A stretch of DNA of 64,000 bases from Amphritea balenae (GCF_003858655.1 NZ_RQXV01000008.1:62001-126000); one strand, 5' to 3'. Shown: positions 37,581-46,632, numbered from the stretch's first letter. Numbers and translations: made by a program. The notes: generated from the letters alone by a model not told the origin.

Positions 37581-38740
37581 GGAACATACGAACAAGTCCC
37601 GCTTTTTAAGCAAATCGATCCATTTAGATCGTTTTTCGGGTTAACCCTCCCATTTCTGTTCACTCTTCAGTGCTTGCATGCCAGTTTCCCGACATTCAGG
37701 CGCACTGATCCTACGTTCTGACCATTTGACTCACCCGGACAATATTTACCAGAGCAAACAGAATGGCCAGCTTGTTGTCATTTTTAGCCAAGCCTCGGTA
37801 GCGAGCTTTGGTGAACCCAAACTGGCACTTAATAATTTGAAAAGGATGCTCAGCCTTTGCTCGTACGCTGGCTTTCATGTATTCAATATTGATTAGAACT
37901 TTGCTGATCCTTGGGTGTTTCTTCCACGCTCCCACTTTCCCTGGCCGCTCCGCGGTGTGCCAGTCGACATCAATCTCTTTCAATTCGTCTCGTTTCTCTG
38001 CGCCACGATAACCGGCATCAGCGAAAACAAAGTCCTCATCACCATGCAGTAGATGTTCAGCCTGATTGAGGTCGTATTCATTGGCGCGAGTGGTCGTAAG
38101 ACTATGTGTCAGGCCGCTGCGAGCGTCAACGCCAATATGAGCCTTCATGCCGAAGTGCCATTGATTGCCCTTCTTGGTCTGATGCATCTCAGGATCGCGT
38201 TCACCTGCTTTGTTCTTGGTAGAACTAGGTGCTTCGATAATTGTGGCATCCATCAGCGAGCCTTCTCTGACCAAAACACCGGTCTCGCTCAGCCAATCGC
38301 TAACCTCTTTGAAGATCTTGCGCGCCAAACCATGGCGTTCGAGCAAGTGACGGAATTTCATGATCGTAGTGTGATCGGGTATCGCGCCGACCAATGACAG
38401 ACCCGCAAACATCCGCATTGACGCGATTTCGTAGAGCGCATCCTCCATAGCGGGATCGCTCAGGCTGGACCATTGCTGCAGGCAATGAATACGCAGCAAC
38501 GTCATCAAGAGATAGGGGCGGCGGCCCTTACCCGGCTTGGGGTAATGCGGCTCAATGACTGACTCCAGTCGTTGCCAAGGCATGAGCCTCTCCATCCGTC
38601 CAAGAAACTTCTCTTTTCGGGGCTGGCGGCGTTTGTTTTGGTACTCGCTGTCTGCAAAGCTGAGTTGGTGCTCCATGAATAATCCCATCAAAGAGCAATG
38701 ACGGTTATTCTCGCATCAAGGGGGCTTAATCGCATGCTCC
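37581..38740 (-). mobile_element. Complete IS5-family insertion sequence (1160 bp)
   Basis: Ends are defined by imperfect inverted repeats: GGAACATACGAACAAGTCCC on the left and, reading inward from the right, GGAGCATGCGATTAAGCCCC (18 of the first 24 positions agree). A 4-bp direct repeat CTAG flanks both ends (37577-37580 and 38741-38744), which fits the YTAR target rule of the IS5 subgroup. The element holds one intact transposase gene, so it may be active. Confidence 0.93.
37711..38676 (-). CDS. IS5-family DDE transposase
   Basis: This 321-residue transposase (start taken at ATG 38676, [16 protein letters not shown]) has the N-terminal IS5 domain and the DDE triad: [10 protein letters not shown] (Asp), VFADAGYRG (Asp) and [12 protein letters not shown] (Glu, in the Y/R-x-x-E-x-x-K context). 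It is uninterrupted, so likely functional. In-frame ATG at 38691 is an alternative start. Confidence 0.93.
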   Translation of the reverse strand: MEHQLSFADSEYQNKRRQPRKEKFLGRMERLMPWQRLESVIEPHYPKPGKGRRPYLLMTLLRIHCLQQWSSLSDPAMEDALYEIASMRMFAGLSLVGAIPDHTTIMKFRHLLERHGLARKIFKEVSDWLSETGVLVREGSLMDATIIEAPSSTKNKAGERDPEMHQTKKGNQWHFGMKAHIGVDARSGLTHSLTTTRANEYDLNQAEHLLHGDEDFVFADAGYRGAEKRDELKEIDVDWHTAERPGKVGAWKKHPRISKVLINIEYMKASVRAKAEHPFQIIKCQFGFTKARYRGLAKNDNKLAILFALVNIVRVSQMVRT

Positions 38741-38744
38741 CTAG

Positions 38745-39150
38745 TTAACGCAATCACTAAAAGTAGAAAACCACTATTATTGCCTTTATCCTGATACTGT
38801 TTACCAGCTTAACAAAAGTCTTCACTCCTCTAATGCTAGGCCACATTGCATGGCTACTCATTCTACACGAATGCTAAATTCTCTTACTAAATTAATAATT
38901 TCCAATTCTACTAAAATTCAGAATTGACAAACAATTGGTGGCAGTTCTCTTAAACTATTTTTGTCAACATCTGTAAATTCTATAGATATAAAATTTGATT
39001 ATGTTCAGAACTCACTATAGGTAGCATATGAATACCAAAAGCAACTAAAATCCTTCGCACTACTAACCCCTTCCATGCTATTCTCATTCTCTACGACTGC
39101 TTTAAATATCTACTTCATTCAACTATAGCCTTATAAGCCTTATACGCAAA
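38745..39150. other. AT-rich intergenic stretch right of the IS element
   Basis: About 400 bp with no supported gene. It must hold the promoter of the second P-loop gene, but I cannot place -35/-10 boxes with confidence. Confidence 0.5.
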
Positions 39151-39753
39151 ATGTCGCACATAAAACACCTAGTCATAGTTGGAGGTCCCTGTGCTGTTGG
39201 TAAATCAACACTATTGGAGCGAATCCAAAAAAATGAACTTCCTCACCTCAATAAGCAGCTCTCAATAGAAGAAGCAGAAAATTATTCATTGATAAATGCT
39301 CATGGACTGCCCATTCCATATAGTAAAGCAAAGCCGTATCTTATAATACATTATGACTTTATTAACCGACGAAGATTAGAGGGTAATTTTAATCGGCTTG
39401 GAGTCCTAATGGATCACTCTGAGGATATCACAGTACTTACACTTTGCGCATCCCATATATCTCTTTATCAACGCATGAATAAAAGATGGCATCGTAGACT
39501 CCGCTTACTTGCTCGAGCCCCAGGAAAGCAACCTTTTATGCTGATAAAAAAAACCTGGCAAATACGCAGACTTTATAAAAAATCATCAAATATTATCACC
39601 GCCTATAAAGAATGGAATAAGTTTATTACCAGCCATAAAGCATCAACTCATCTAATGTTAGACACTACATATCCCGAGATTTCTGATGCTATCATTTACA
39701 ACACTAACGAAAAACTTAGAATAGTCACCCCCCAAACAAAGCCAACAAACTAA
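39151..39753 (+). CDS. P-loop NTPase, paralogue B of the pair flanking an IS5 element
   Basis: This 200-residue protein begins SHIKHLVIVGGPCAVGKST (Walker A GPCAVGKST, residues 12-20). It shares HYDFINRRR (about 69-77), LYQRMNKRW and LMLDTTYPEISDAIIY with the paralogue at 36734-37306. The conserved His-Tyr-Asp and the basic MNKR helix suggest a common phosphotransfer or nucleotide-dependent function, but no substrate can be named. It is AT-rich like its partner. Confidence 0.7.
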   Translation: MSHIKHLVIVGGPCAVGKSTLLERIQKNELPHLNKQLSIEEAENYSLINAHGLPIPYSKAKPYLIIHYDFINRRRLEGNFNRLGVLMDHSEDITVLTLCASHISLYQRMNKRWHRRLRLLARAPGKQPFMLIKKTWQIRRLYKKSSNIITAYKEWNKFITSHKASTHLMLDTTYPEISDAIIYNTNEKLRIVTPQTKPTN

Positions 39754-39910
39754 AATAAATCGGACCATATTCTTAATATTTTGGACAGAATTTTTATGCT
39801 AAATAGAAATTTTAGCAACTAACCATAAATTATCGGTCTGAACAATACTTACTGCGTAGTACTGGATATACACTATAATTGCGTTAACATATTACTTAAA
39901 AGGAGCACCA

Positions 39911-40234
39911 ATGCCGCAGTATATGATCACTTACCTTGGGGGTGACCCGCCAACCAGCCCTGACCAGGGTAAACAGCATTTCTCTGAATTTATGGCATGG
40001 CTTGCATCGCTGGGAGAGTCCGCAATCAGCCCCGCGAATCCTATAAAGGGAACCGTTACAGTAAGCCCAGATGGTAGTGTATCTGGCAGTGGAATCACTT
40101 CGATGTCAGGTTTTACTATTGTTGAAGCCACATCAATGGAAGCCGCTCAGGCAATAGCTAAAACCTGCCCATTTTTAAAAATAAATGGTTCTCTGGAAGT
40201 TTCTGAGCTGATGCAGATGCCTACTCCAGAGTAA
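39911..40234 (+). CDS. YciI-like / DGPF-domain small protein
   Basis: This 107-residue soluble protein has the ferredoxin-like fold of the YCII family: a first strand PQYMITYLGGD, a helix FSEFMAWLASLGE, and a strand-helix FTIVEATSMEAAQAIAKTCPF. YciI-like proteins are possible small enzymes or sigma-factor-associated partners; the active His-Asp pair of true YciI is not evident. AAAAGGAGCACC precedes the ATG. It is followed by a strong terminator. Confidence 0.72.
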   Translation: MPQYMITYLGGDPPTSPDQGKQHFSEFMAWLASLGESAISPANPIKGTVTVSPDGSVSGSGITSMSGFTIVEATSMEAAQAIAKTCPFLKINGSLEVSELMQMPTPE

Positions 40235-40307
40235 AAAAGCAGAGCATTAGAAACAAAAGCGCAGCCAGCCCGATAAGAACAATACGTATGAACTATCTTG
40301 CTTAAAT

Positions 40308-40332
40308 AAAAAGGAGACCCCAGGTCTCCTTT
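40308..40332 (+). terminator. Terminator between convergent YciI-like and AcuI genes
   Basis: AAAGGAGACC-cca-GGTCTCCTTT is a perfect 10-bp stem with a 3-nt loop. A and T tracts on both sides let it serve both convergent genes. Confidence 0.85.
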
Positions 40333-40396
40333 ATCGCTTTTTCTCACAAGTCTCAATTTCGTGAAGCTCTGGTAAATAATTACCGCAGCACAATAA

Positions 40397-41380
40397 TTAC
40401 TTGTTTGGATCTACTAAGGTACGCCCCTGGATTTTACCCGCGATAATATCCGCCGCAGCTTGAGGCACTTCGGATAAACCGACGACATTGCCGATATCTC
40501 CCAGCGCGGACTCAGGAAGATCGGTCAATAACCGATTCCAGGCCTGGGTTCGAATATCCACAGGGCACATCACCGAATCAACACCTTGCAGTCGAACATT
40601 ACGCAGGATAAACGGCATAACCGTGGTTGGCAGCTTGAAACCTCCAGCCAAACCACAGGCTGCAACTACACCGCGATAATCAGTTTCAGCAAGCACTCGC
40701 GCCAGAATCGCATCGCCTACTGTATCGATAGCGCCGGCCCAGCGCTGTTTTTCCAATGGTCGCGCTTTCTCTGCCATCTCTTCGCGGGACAGCAGCTCAG
40801 TTGCACCCAGCGAGCGCAGGTAGTCATGGGTTGATTCACGACCTGTCACTGCAGCAACGGTGTAGCCCAGCTTACTCAGAATCGCTACTGCGACGCTGCC
40901 GACGCCGCCGGCGGCACCCGTTACAACGACGGTACCTTTATCCGGAGTAATGCCCCCCTCTTCCAGCGCCATTACGCACAGCATCGCTGTAAGGCCCGCT
41001 GTACCAATGGTCATGGATTTTTGCGCATCCATTCCGGCAGGCATTTTGACCAACCACTCAGACTTAAGACGGGCGAACTGGCTGTAACCACCCCAGTAAC
41101 GTTCACCGACACTCCAGCCAGTCATAATAACCTGATCACCCGGTTTAAAATCATCAGAACGGGATTCTTTCACCGTCCCCGCCAAATCGATTCCAGGCAC
41201 CATCGGGAAGCTATGGACAATTTTTCCAGTGCCGGTGACAGCCAGGCCATCCTTGTAGTTAAGTGATGAATAGCTGACTTCAACCAGCACCTCTTCATCC
41301 GGCAGATCGACCAGATCCAGTTGTTTTACTTCCGCCAGGGTCTTGCCATCCTGTTGTTCCAGAACCAGTGCATTAAACAT
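40397..41380 (-). CDS. acuI: Acrylyl-CoA reductase (NADPH), AcuI/YhdH family
   Basis: This 327-residue MDR-superfamily quinone-oxidoreductase-like enzyme has the GroES-like N-domain with LNYKDGLAVTGTGKI (about 39-53), the NADPH motif VTGAAGGVGSVAVAIL (about 153-168) and YRGVVAACGLAGG (about 237-249). AcuI/YhdH reduces toxic acryloyl-CoA to propionyl-CoA, for example after DMSP breakdown in marine bacteria. No DMSP lyase is nearby. Two identical dyads upstream suggest dedicated repression. Confidence 0.88.
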   Translation of the reverse strand: MFNALVLEQQDGKTLAEVKQLDLVDLPDEEVLVEVSYSSLNYKDGLAVTGTGKIVHSFPMVPGIDLAGTVKESRSDDFKPGDQVIMTGWSVGERYWGGYSQFARLKSEWLVKMPAGMDAQKSMTIGTAGLTAMLCVMALEEGGITPDKGTVVVTGAAGGVGSVAVAILSKLGYTVAAVTGRESTHDYLRSLGATELLSREEMAEKARPLEKQRWAGAIDTVGDAILARVLAETDYRGVVAACGLAGGFKLPTTVMPFILRNVRLQGVDSVMCPVDIRTQAWNRLLTDLPESALGDIGNVVGLSEVPQAAADIIAGKIQGRTLVDPNK

Positions 41381-41432
41381 AACTATCCTCGCTTATTAGT
41401 CGCCTGTAACGGTTATTAAGACAGGGCTCTCT

Positions 41433-41490
41433 ATTTGTCTTACAAATTAACATTAAACGAATATATCGTATTTTTATTTGTCTTACAAAT
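41433..41490 (-). promoter_or_regulatory. Two identical operator-like dyads upstream of acuI
   Basis: ATTTGT-ctt-ACAAAT occurs at 41433-41447 and again at 41476-41490, inside a 21-bp direct repeat (tatttgtcttacaaattaac). The centres are 43 bp apart, about four helix turns, so bound proteins would sit on the same DNA face. They lie 53-110 bp before the acuI ATG, a good position for a repressor such as a TetR- or MarR-type regulator. Confidence 0.6.
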
Positions 41491-42132
41491 TAACAATAAT
41501 CACCCGATGTGGAATAATAGGCCTTATCGATCTGACTGTGGTTTCCAGTTGGTACTGGAACCCAGTTCCAACTTAGCTGGATTGGCTACATCTACCGTGA
41601 CACGTGGCTTATCTACAGTTTCAAGCTACTTTCAAAATACCCAAAATCCAGCTCAAAGTGGTACTGACCTATAGGGCCATAAATAGCAGTAATCACATAG
41701 CCTCAGAATAGACTTATCTAAGTCAAACCTTACTCAGCACAAATAAGAATAGCTTTGTATTGAGGAAAGTCTTCAGCTATAACCGCATATTTGAATAAAC
41801 GGTACAAACTATAGGTCAGCAAGCGATAGAGCGTCTACGATAAGCTGGTCGATTCATCTGTCAGCGGTTCAAATACTGCTGCCACAAAGCCCTATAGTTC
41901 TATGGAGCCGCTGGCTGAAAAAAGAATCACTCACAGCGTCTTGCTTAAAACATATAAAAGAACAACTGCAGGATGAAAACGATACAGTAGATCCAACCGC
42001 CACCATATACGAGCGCTCTCTGGAACAGAACCAATGAAAAGGAGGTCGTTAAACGGAATGTTTGGGATATGTTTGTTTAAAAATGAAGTTGCTTCAGGGG
42101 CCCGAAGCAACTGCGCATAATTCGAGATTATG
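41491..42132. other. Gene-free junction between core genes and the defence island
   Basis: About 640 bp with no convincing gene on either strand; short open frames lack ribosome sites. One plus-strand frame of about 48 codons (ending near 41970) has protein-like composition but matches nothing I know. No tRNA gene or integrase was seen. The composition shifts here from core-like to AT-rich, so the left edge of the acquired island probably lies in this stretch. Confidence 0.5.
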
Positions 42133-42678
42133 TTATGCAATACTCCTGCTACTTCTCCAACGATGTATACGTTCTTTACGATACGCTATAACAGCTTCCT
42201 TTGGCTGAAAGAAGAGCATAAGCAATAATAAAATGGCGTAAATAAATGTACTAATGCTAGACCCAATTACCCCTTCAAGCATAACGCCAACGATAAACTC
42301 ATGTGTATCATTGCCAAAGTCAAAATCGTTAACAAGTAAATATAAAGATGCTACAGCAATTGAAATCCATTTAAGCAACTTGATTATGTTAAGCTGAGTC
42401 GGCTTTACAACTTGATTCATCACATCATTATTGACATTTCCTGGTATTTTTGAAGCAACATATCTTTCATTAAAACATTCCAAGAATAAAATTTCAGCCC
42501 AAAGTGCAAACCTATAATAATTCACTTTAGCTGAATCATAGTTTTCTTTATAAATAGCAACGTAAGAAACACTTGTTCCTCTTGCAATAACTAAGTAGCC
42601 AGCCTTAACAATCAATATCGAAGAAAAAACTAAGGATGCACTACCTAAGACCTCATATAGATCAAAGTAATTATTCAA
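42133..42678 (-). CDS. Membrane protein of the RiPP-like operon; N-terminus out of frame at a homopolymer
   Basis: The open frame gives 181 residues from a TTG without ribosome site, with three to four transmembrane segments (ASLVFSSILIVKAGYLVI, LLKWISIAVASLYLLV, a C-terminal hydrophobic pair IAILLLLMLFF-like). A better start is ATG 42773, behind GAGG. Its frame (KANVFFAFIYVFLFFALSF) makes a strong hydrophobic segment but is shifted by one base at a run of 14 T (42699-42712). With 15 T the two frames join. The gene lies 53 bp after the 271-residue gene. Function is unknown. Confidence 0.6.
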   Translation of the reverse strand: MNNYFDLYEVLGSASLVFSSILIVKAGYLVIARGTSVSYVAIYKENYDSAKVNYYRFALWAEILFLECFNERYVASKIPGNVNNDVMNQVVKPTQLNIIKLLKWISIAVASLYLLVNDFDFGNDTHEFIVGVMLEGVIGSSISTFIYAILLLLMLFFQPKEAVIAYRKERIHRWRSSRSIA

Positions 42679-42698
42679 GAAAGCTATCTTATATATAC

Positions 42699-42712
42699 AA
42701 AAAAAAAAAAAA
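42699..42712. repeat. 14-nt A/T homopolymer at the start of the membrane-protein gene
   Basis: A run of 14 A (T on the coding strand) lies 61 nt downstream of ATG 42773. As read, translation from that ATG stops soon after the run (AGA TAG). One added T restores a continuous frame into the 181-residue protein. It could be a phase-variation tract or a base-calling error. Confidence 0.85.
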
Positions 42713-42825
42713 CAAAAGATAATGCAAAAAAAAGGAAGACATAAATAAATGCGAAAAAAACATTAGCTTTCATCCAACAACCTCAAACTTATAACAATAT
42801 AAATAATAATTTTACTAAACGCCAC

Positions 42826-43641
42826 TTACGAACTCTTATTATGATTTTCTGTATATAACAGGTTCCAACCAATACTATATTCACATCCTTCAATAGGCCC
42901 ATCCACCTTCATCCCAGCCTTATATGAGGAGCCAGCACCAGTCATTAAAGTGAAATTTTCTACTGATCTAGGCTCCCCATCATCTCCAAATGTAACGACA
43001 GCATTTATGGCCTTTGAATCGATAGGATAATGTTGATCAAACGTAATTAATATTTCTAAATTTTCCACTGGCTTATTTATGCTGACACCTTCAGCAATAA
43101 CCATCCTTTTAATTAGATCTGGGTTATTTTCGATAGTCTCTAGAAGCTCAGATATTTCAGACGGGTAGTACTTACCAAAATCTATAAACAAATTAAAATT
43201 CAACTTTCCAACTTTAATTATATCATTAGTTAATGGCACCTCCCCCTTTATTACTTTCTCGTTATTTCTTATAAATATTATGGAATCAGTAACATCTATA
43301 CCATTTATCTTCGCTGTAATTGAAACATCTTTGAACGGATATACGTTTGAGTTATCAACTTCAAAGCTAAATGGTATTTTCTTTGCCGAAGCCTCCAGGT
43401 CCTTTATATCAAAGTTCATCTCATGAGTTGCGAAACCATCTTTTTTAACGCGAATATCGTGAGTTTTCTTTCCAATTTTAAATAAATGCCCTGGATTTTG
43501 ATGTGCAACGTCGCTCCCCTGATCTGTGACAGCAGGTGGCTTAGATGTTTTGTATTGAAGGTAGCCGATGTAAGTTGCACCAACAGCTGCAGCGCAGCTT
43601 ATTGTTGCCAAAAGTAAATCTGAGAAGTTCTGTTCACTCAC
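42826..43641 (-). CDS. Membrane-anchored beta-rich protein of the RiPP-like operon
   Basis: This 271-residue protein has one N-terminal hydrophobic helix (DLLLATISCAAAVGATYIGYL, about 7-27). A basic linker follows, then a beta-strand-rich domain with regular NxIDVTDSI, NLEILITFDQHYP and AVVTFGDDGE strands. No enzyme motif is visible. It follows the radical SAM gene by 7 bp, so it is co-transcribed and could be a carrier, sensor or effector for the modified peptide. No family is recognised. Confidence 0.6.
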   Translation of the reverse strand: MSEQNFSDLLLATISCAAAVGATYIGYLQYKTSKPPAVTDQGSDVAHQNPGHLFKIGKKTHDIRVKKDGFATHEMNFDIKDLEASAKKIPFSFEVDNSNVYPFKDVSITAKINGIDVTDSIIFIRNNEKVIKGEVPLTNDIIKVGKLNFNLFIDFGKYYPSEISELLETIENNPDLIKRMVIAEGVSINKPVENLEILITFDQHYPIDSKAINAVVTFGDDGEPRSVENFTLMTGAGSSYKAGMKVDGPIEGCEYSIGWNLLYTENHNKSS

Positions 43642-43648
43642 AACTTAA

Positions 43649-44707
43649 TCATCCATGCTTTCTAGATACGACTTTGGCTAATTGAATCACTTGCCTTTCA
43701 CAGGCAGCTGTTGATGTTGAATTCAACATGCCATTTTCAACCAATTTCTCTAAAACAAAAGCCCCTCCGCAGAAACGATAAAAATCACATTTTTCAGAAC
43801 ACAACCTCTGGCTGTTAAGCATCTCCGAATAGACAGGAAGCTCACTCGTTTCCTCGAACGAGTTCAGATTTTTAACATTTCCTACGAAAAAAGGGGATGA
43901 TACTAAAGAGTCACTTCCCGCTATCTGCGGAATATATTTATACAAATCACCATTCTTTGAAAGAGAGTAGTTATAATTCGATTTCAACTCATCAGGTTGC
44001 AATGGACACTCATCCGAATTGAGTGCAGATAGCGTCCTGTAGAACTCACGTATAAACAAAGAGTATGAGTCTTTTTCCCAAGCCTCATACAAATCCTTCC
44101 AGAACAATTCAAGTGAATCAAATTTCTCTAAAGACAATACCTGAATTTCTGGCGAGTCCAATTGTCTCTCTACGTTGAAGCCTAGGTACTCAACACCAAC
44201 AGAGCTGAAATACTCATAAATTTGAGCTGCTTTAGATAAGCTTTCCTTAGTAATGGTGCAGAGGACCGAATCACAGACCCCTTTTTTTATCGACCTGCAA
44301 AGGTTCTTGTGAACAACCTCGAAGGTTCCTGCTTCCTTTCTGCTTGTACGGTAACGGTCATGTACTTCTATTGGACCATCAGAGCTAATAGTTAAGGAAA
44401 TACAATTATCAGCTAAGAATGAGAGCCAATCATCATTCAACAACAGTCCATTCGTAACAATTCTATGCCGTATATGTTCGGAAACTGGAATATATTCGAG
44501 CACTTTTTTAAAAAAATTAAACCCTAGTACTAGGGGCTCTCCCATATGCCAAACTATTTCTACATCGGTCTCAGAGTTATTTATGATTCTATATACATCA
44601 TGTAGATAGTCTAAACTGAGCCTAGCTTTATCATTTCGACCTCTAACGAAGCAATAGTCGCAGTCTATATCACAGAAAGAGGACCCCTGAACGAAGAGTC
44701 TCTTCAC
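43649..44707 (-). CDS. Radical SAM/SPASM peptide maturase
   Basis: This 352-residue radical SAM enzyme has the CX3CX2C motif FCDIDCDYC (Cys 12, 16, 19) and a partial TIM barrel with the GEP-like HMGEPL (about 55-60). A C-terminal SPASM-type region has Cys in RLCSEKCDFYRFCGG (about 302-316) and ACERQ (about 338), binding auxiliary clusters. Enzymes of this plan modify ribosomal peptides, for example by cyclophane or thioether bonds, or mature sulfatases. The GTG start overlaps the stop of a 59-codon ORF (GTGA), which strongly suggests that ORF is the substrate. Confidence 0.85.
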   Translation of the reverse strand: MKRLFVQGSSFCDIDCDYCFVRGRNDKARLSLDYLHDVYRIINNSETDVEIVWHMGEPLVLGFNFFKKVLEYIPVSEHIRHRIVTNGLLLNDDWLSFLADNCISLTISSDGPIEVHDRYRTSRKEAGTFEVVHKNLCRSIKKGVCDSVLCTITKESLSKAAQIYEYFSSVGVEYLGFNVERQLDSPEIQVLSLEKFDSLELFWKDLYEAWEKDSYSLFIREFYRTLSALNSDECPLQPDELKSNYNYSLSKNGDLYKYIPQIAGSDSLVSSPFFVGNVKNLNSFEETSELPVYSEMLNSQRLCSEKCDFYRFCGGAFVLEKLVENGMLNSTSTAACERQVIQLAKVVSRKHG

Positions 44708-44883
44708 ACCGTACTCATGCCAAAACCATCAAGTGTTTTTTGTTTGATGTTATCTATCTGCTTTTTTGTAAACTTCCCTTCAAGAGAAGAGGTCATAGCT
44801 TCTAGTATATGTTCTGGTAAATACTCTTTCTCTTTTACTGTTCCTCTTTGAGAGGATGTGATAATTCTACTGGTGTCTTTCAT
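44704..44883 (-). CDS. Putative RiPP precursor peptide (59 residues)
   Basis: ATG 44883 follows AGGGAAAACT, a good ribosome site. The peptide begins KDTSRIITSSQRGTVKEKE, has a leader-like amphipathic middle (YLPEHILEAMTSSLEG), a basic stretch (KFTKKQIDNIKQK) and a short tail TLDGFGMSTV. The tail holds the only Phe apart from that in KFTKK. Its stop overlaps the GTG of the radical SAM gene, so the pair is translationally coupled. Size, position and leader/core layout fit a RiPP precursor; the aromatic C-terminal DGFGM is the likeliest modified core. It resembles no precursor family that I can name. Confidence 0.65.
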   Translation of the reverse strand: MKDTSRIITSSQRGTVKEKEYLPEHILEAMTSSLEGKFTKKQIDNIKQKTLDGFGMSTV

Positions 44884-45009
44884 AGTTTTCCCTAAGCAAT
44901 AAAAGGCATTGGATTGCAGAAGAACTACCCTTTCTCCTGAAAAGTAAAACTACCACATCAATGCTACATATAAAACCTAACCTTCTAATACGTCTGGTTT
45001 TTGGAATTA

Positions 45010-46632
45010 CTAACCGTACAAACCTTCAAGTTGAGGGAGTCTAAGAAAATAGGATGGAGCAGATTGACTAAAATCCCCTCTACTATTTTGTCGTAGGGTG
45101 GATCTAATAAGAACACAACAGTTTTCTGCCCGTGTGATTCCTACGTAATGTAAATTAGCATCCTGTATCAAGCTGGTGTAGACAGGGTTGTCCCAATCAT
45201 TATTAACGACCTGCTGGAATGGAAAAGACCATTCTTCGAGATCAAAATGAAGTACAACTTTAAACTCTAATCCTTTGGATTTGTGCAAAGTCATAACTTG
45301 CACCTCATTATCATCCAATGGCATGAACTGCTTAATGATTTCTTCCTGCTGTAGGATTGTACGTACGGCGATATCAGATTCTTCATCTTCTTCTATCCCC
45401 AACATAGAGGCCAACTCATGAAACTTTGCAATAAGCTGATCAACCTGTTCTATTTCTCGAAGCGCTCTAATTTCTTTTCTTACCAAAGCCAAATTATTTT
45501 CTTTTAAAACAACAAGTTCAAACTGGTTAGCAATGAGCTCTTGAACTGTGGGAATAGCACCATATTTGAATGCTAATAGGTGTGAATACAAATCGGAACA
45601 ATCAGAGCCGACTGAATCAAGAGGATTTTCTGAATAGATACGATAATCTATATTTAAACCAGCAGTTAATAGTTTTAGTGATTTATCTTTCTTAGCCAAT
45701 ATTCCAATATCTGATGCTTTGGATACTCCCCATTTACCATTATCAATCCAGCTAGAAATCCTACCAGATATCTGTTGAGCAACACTTGTAAGATTTCCTG
45801 TGACTAGCCTTCTATAAATACGCTTCTCTTCACACTGAATTAATTGAAAATTAGGATCAAGCAGCCTAGATGCGTAGTTAATAATAGAAGCATGGCATCT
45901 ATGATTAATATTGATTTGAAAATGCCTAAAATTATCCGAATCATCCACTAGGCAGTTTAACAGCTCTGGATTACCACCTCGAAACTCATAAATCGATTGC
46001 GAAACATCACCAACAGCAGTTGCAATCAAGCCAAGCTCTAAAAGTTTGAGGAAAAGCTGATGTTGGGCTAATGATGAATCCTGGTATTCATCAATGAATA
46101 CATGTGAATATCTAGCCTTAATATAGCGCTGCGCTGATTCTGAACTATTAAGTACATGAAGAGCCAGTGCGGCAAATGAATTCATCCATACAAAACCAGC
46201 ATCATAAAGCCTATTAAAGCCATCATCATTTAGGATATTTTCAACCGTTGGAGAGCAATATTCTTCATCCAAAAAAAGTAAGTAAGGGCTTCGTAGGCGT
46301 CTAACTACTTTACATTCCGCGGGGTTCCCACCCCATACTCTTGAGATAAAAGGAAGGATTAATTCTTTAAGACAAAAGCTATCAATTGTGCCAAAAAAAC
46401 TCTGCTTCGTATCGTGTGCATTATGCTTACAGCGCTTTTTTAGCTCTTGGCTTGCTTTCTTAGTAAATGTTATCGCAATCACGCCTTTATGGTCTGCTAA
46501 AACAGGAGTGATTTTTCTAATTTTTTCCTTCATTACGGACGTTTTTCCACTACCAGGGCAAGCCGTAATAACCATGTTACCATCGAAATCGATAGCCGCT
46601 TGTTGCTCTGGTGTTGGAGCAAACTTGCTCAT
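45010..46632 (-). CDS. gajB: Gabija anti-phage protein GajB (UvrD-like helicase)
   Basis: This 540-residue superfamily 1 helicase has Walker A ACPGSGKTS (about 24-32), DEYQDSSLAQH (motif II, about 175-185), GDVSQSIYEFRGG (motif III) and VMTLHKSKGLEFKVV (motif V). The last motif, VGITRAEN (motif VI), lies near the C-terminus. It is shorter than UvrD, as GajB is. ATG overlaps the gajA stop by 4 nt (ATGA). In Gabija, GajB acts with GajA to degrade phage DNA when nucleotides fall. The pair and its overlap make the call firm. Confidence 0.88.
   Translation of the reverse strand: MSKFAPTPEQQAAIDFDGNMVITACPGSGKTSVMKEKIRKITPVLADHKGVIAITFTKKASQELKKRCKHNAHDTKQSFFGTIDSFCLKELILPFISRVWGGNPAECKVVRRLRSPYLLFLDEEYCSPTVENILNDDGFNRLYDAGFVWMNSFAALALHVLNSSESAQRYIKARYSHVFIDEYQDSSLAQHQLFLKLLELGLIATAVGDVSQSIYEFRGGNPELLNCLVDDSDNFRHFQININHRCHASIINYASRLLDPNFQLIQCEEKRIYRRLVTGNLTSVAQQISGRISSWIDNGKWGVSKASDIGILAKKDKSLKLLTAGLNIDYRIYSENPLDSVGSDCSDLYSHLLAFKYGAIPTVQELIANQFELVVLKENNLALVRKEIRALREIEQVDQLIAKFHELASMLGIEEDEESDIAVRTILQQEEIIKQFMPLDDNEVQVMTLHKSKGLEFKVVLHFDLEEWSFPFQQVVNNDWDNPVYTSLIQDANLHYVGITRAENCCVLIRSTLRQNSRGDFSQSAPSYFLRLPQLEGLYG

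Noticed and set aside
41435-41674. 79-codon ORF upstream of acuI
   Set aside because: It starts inside the operator repeat, has no ribosome site and a non-protein-like composition.
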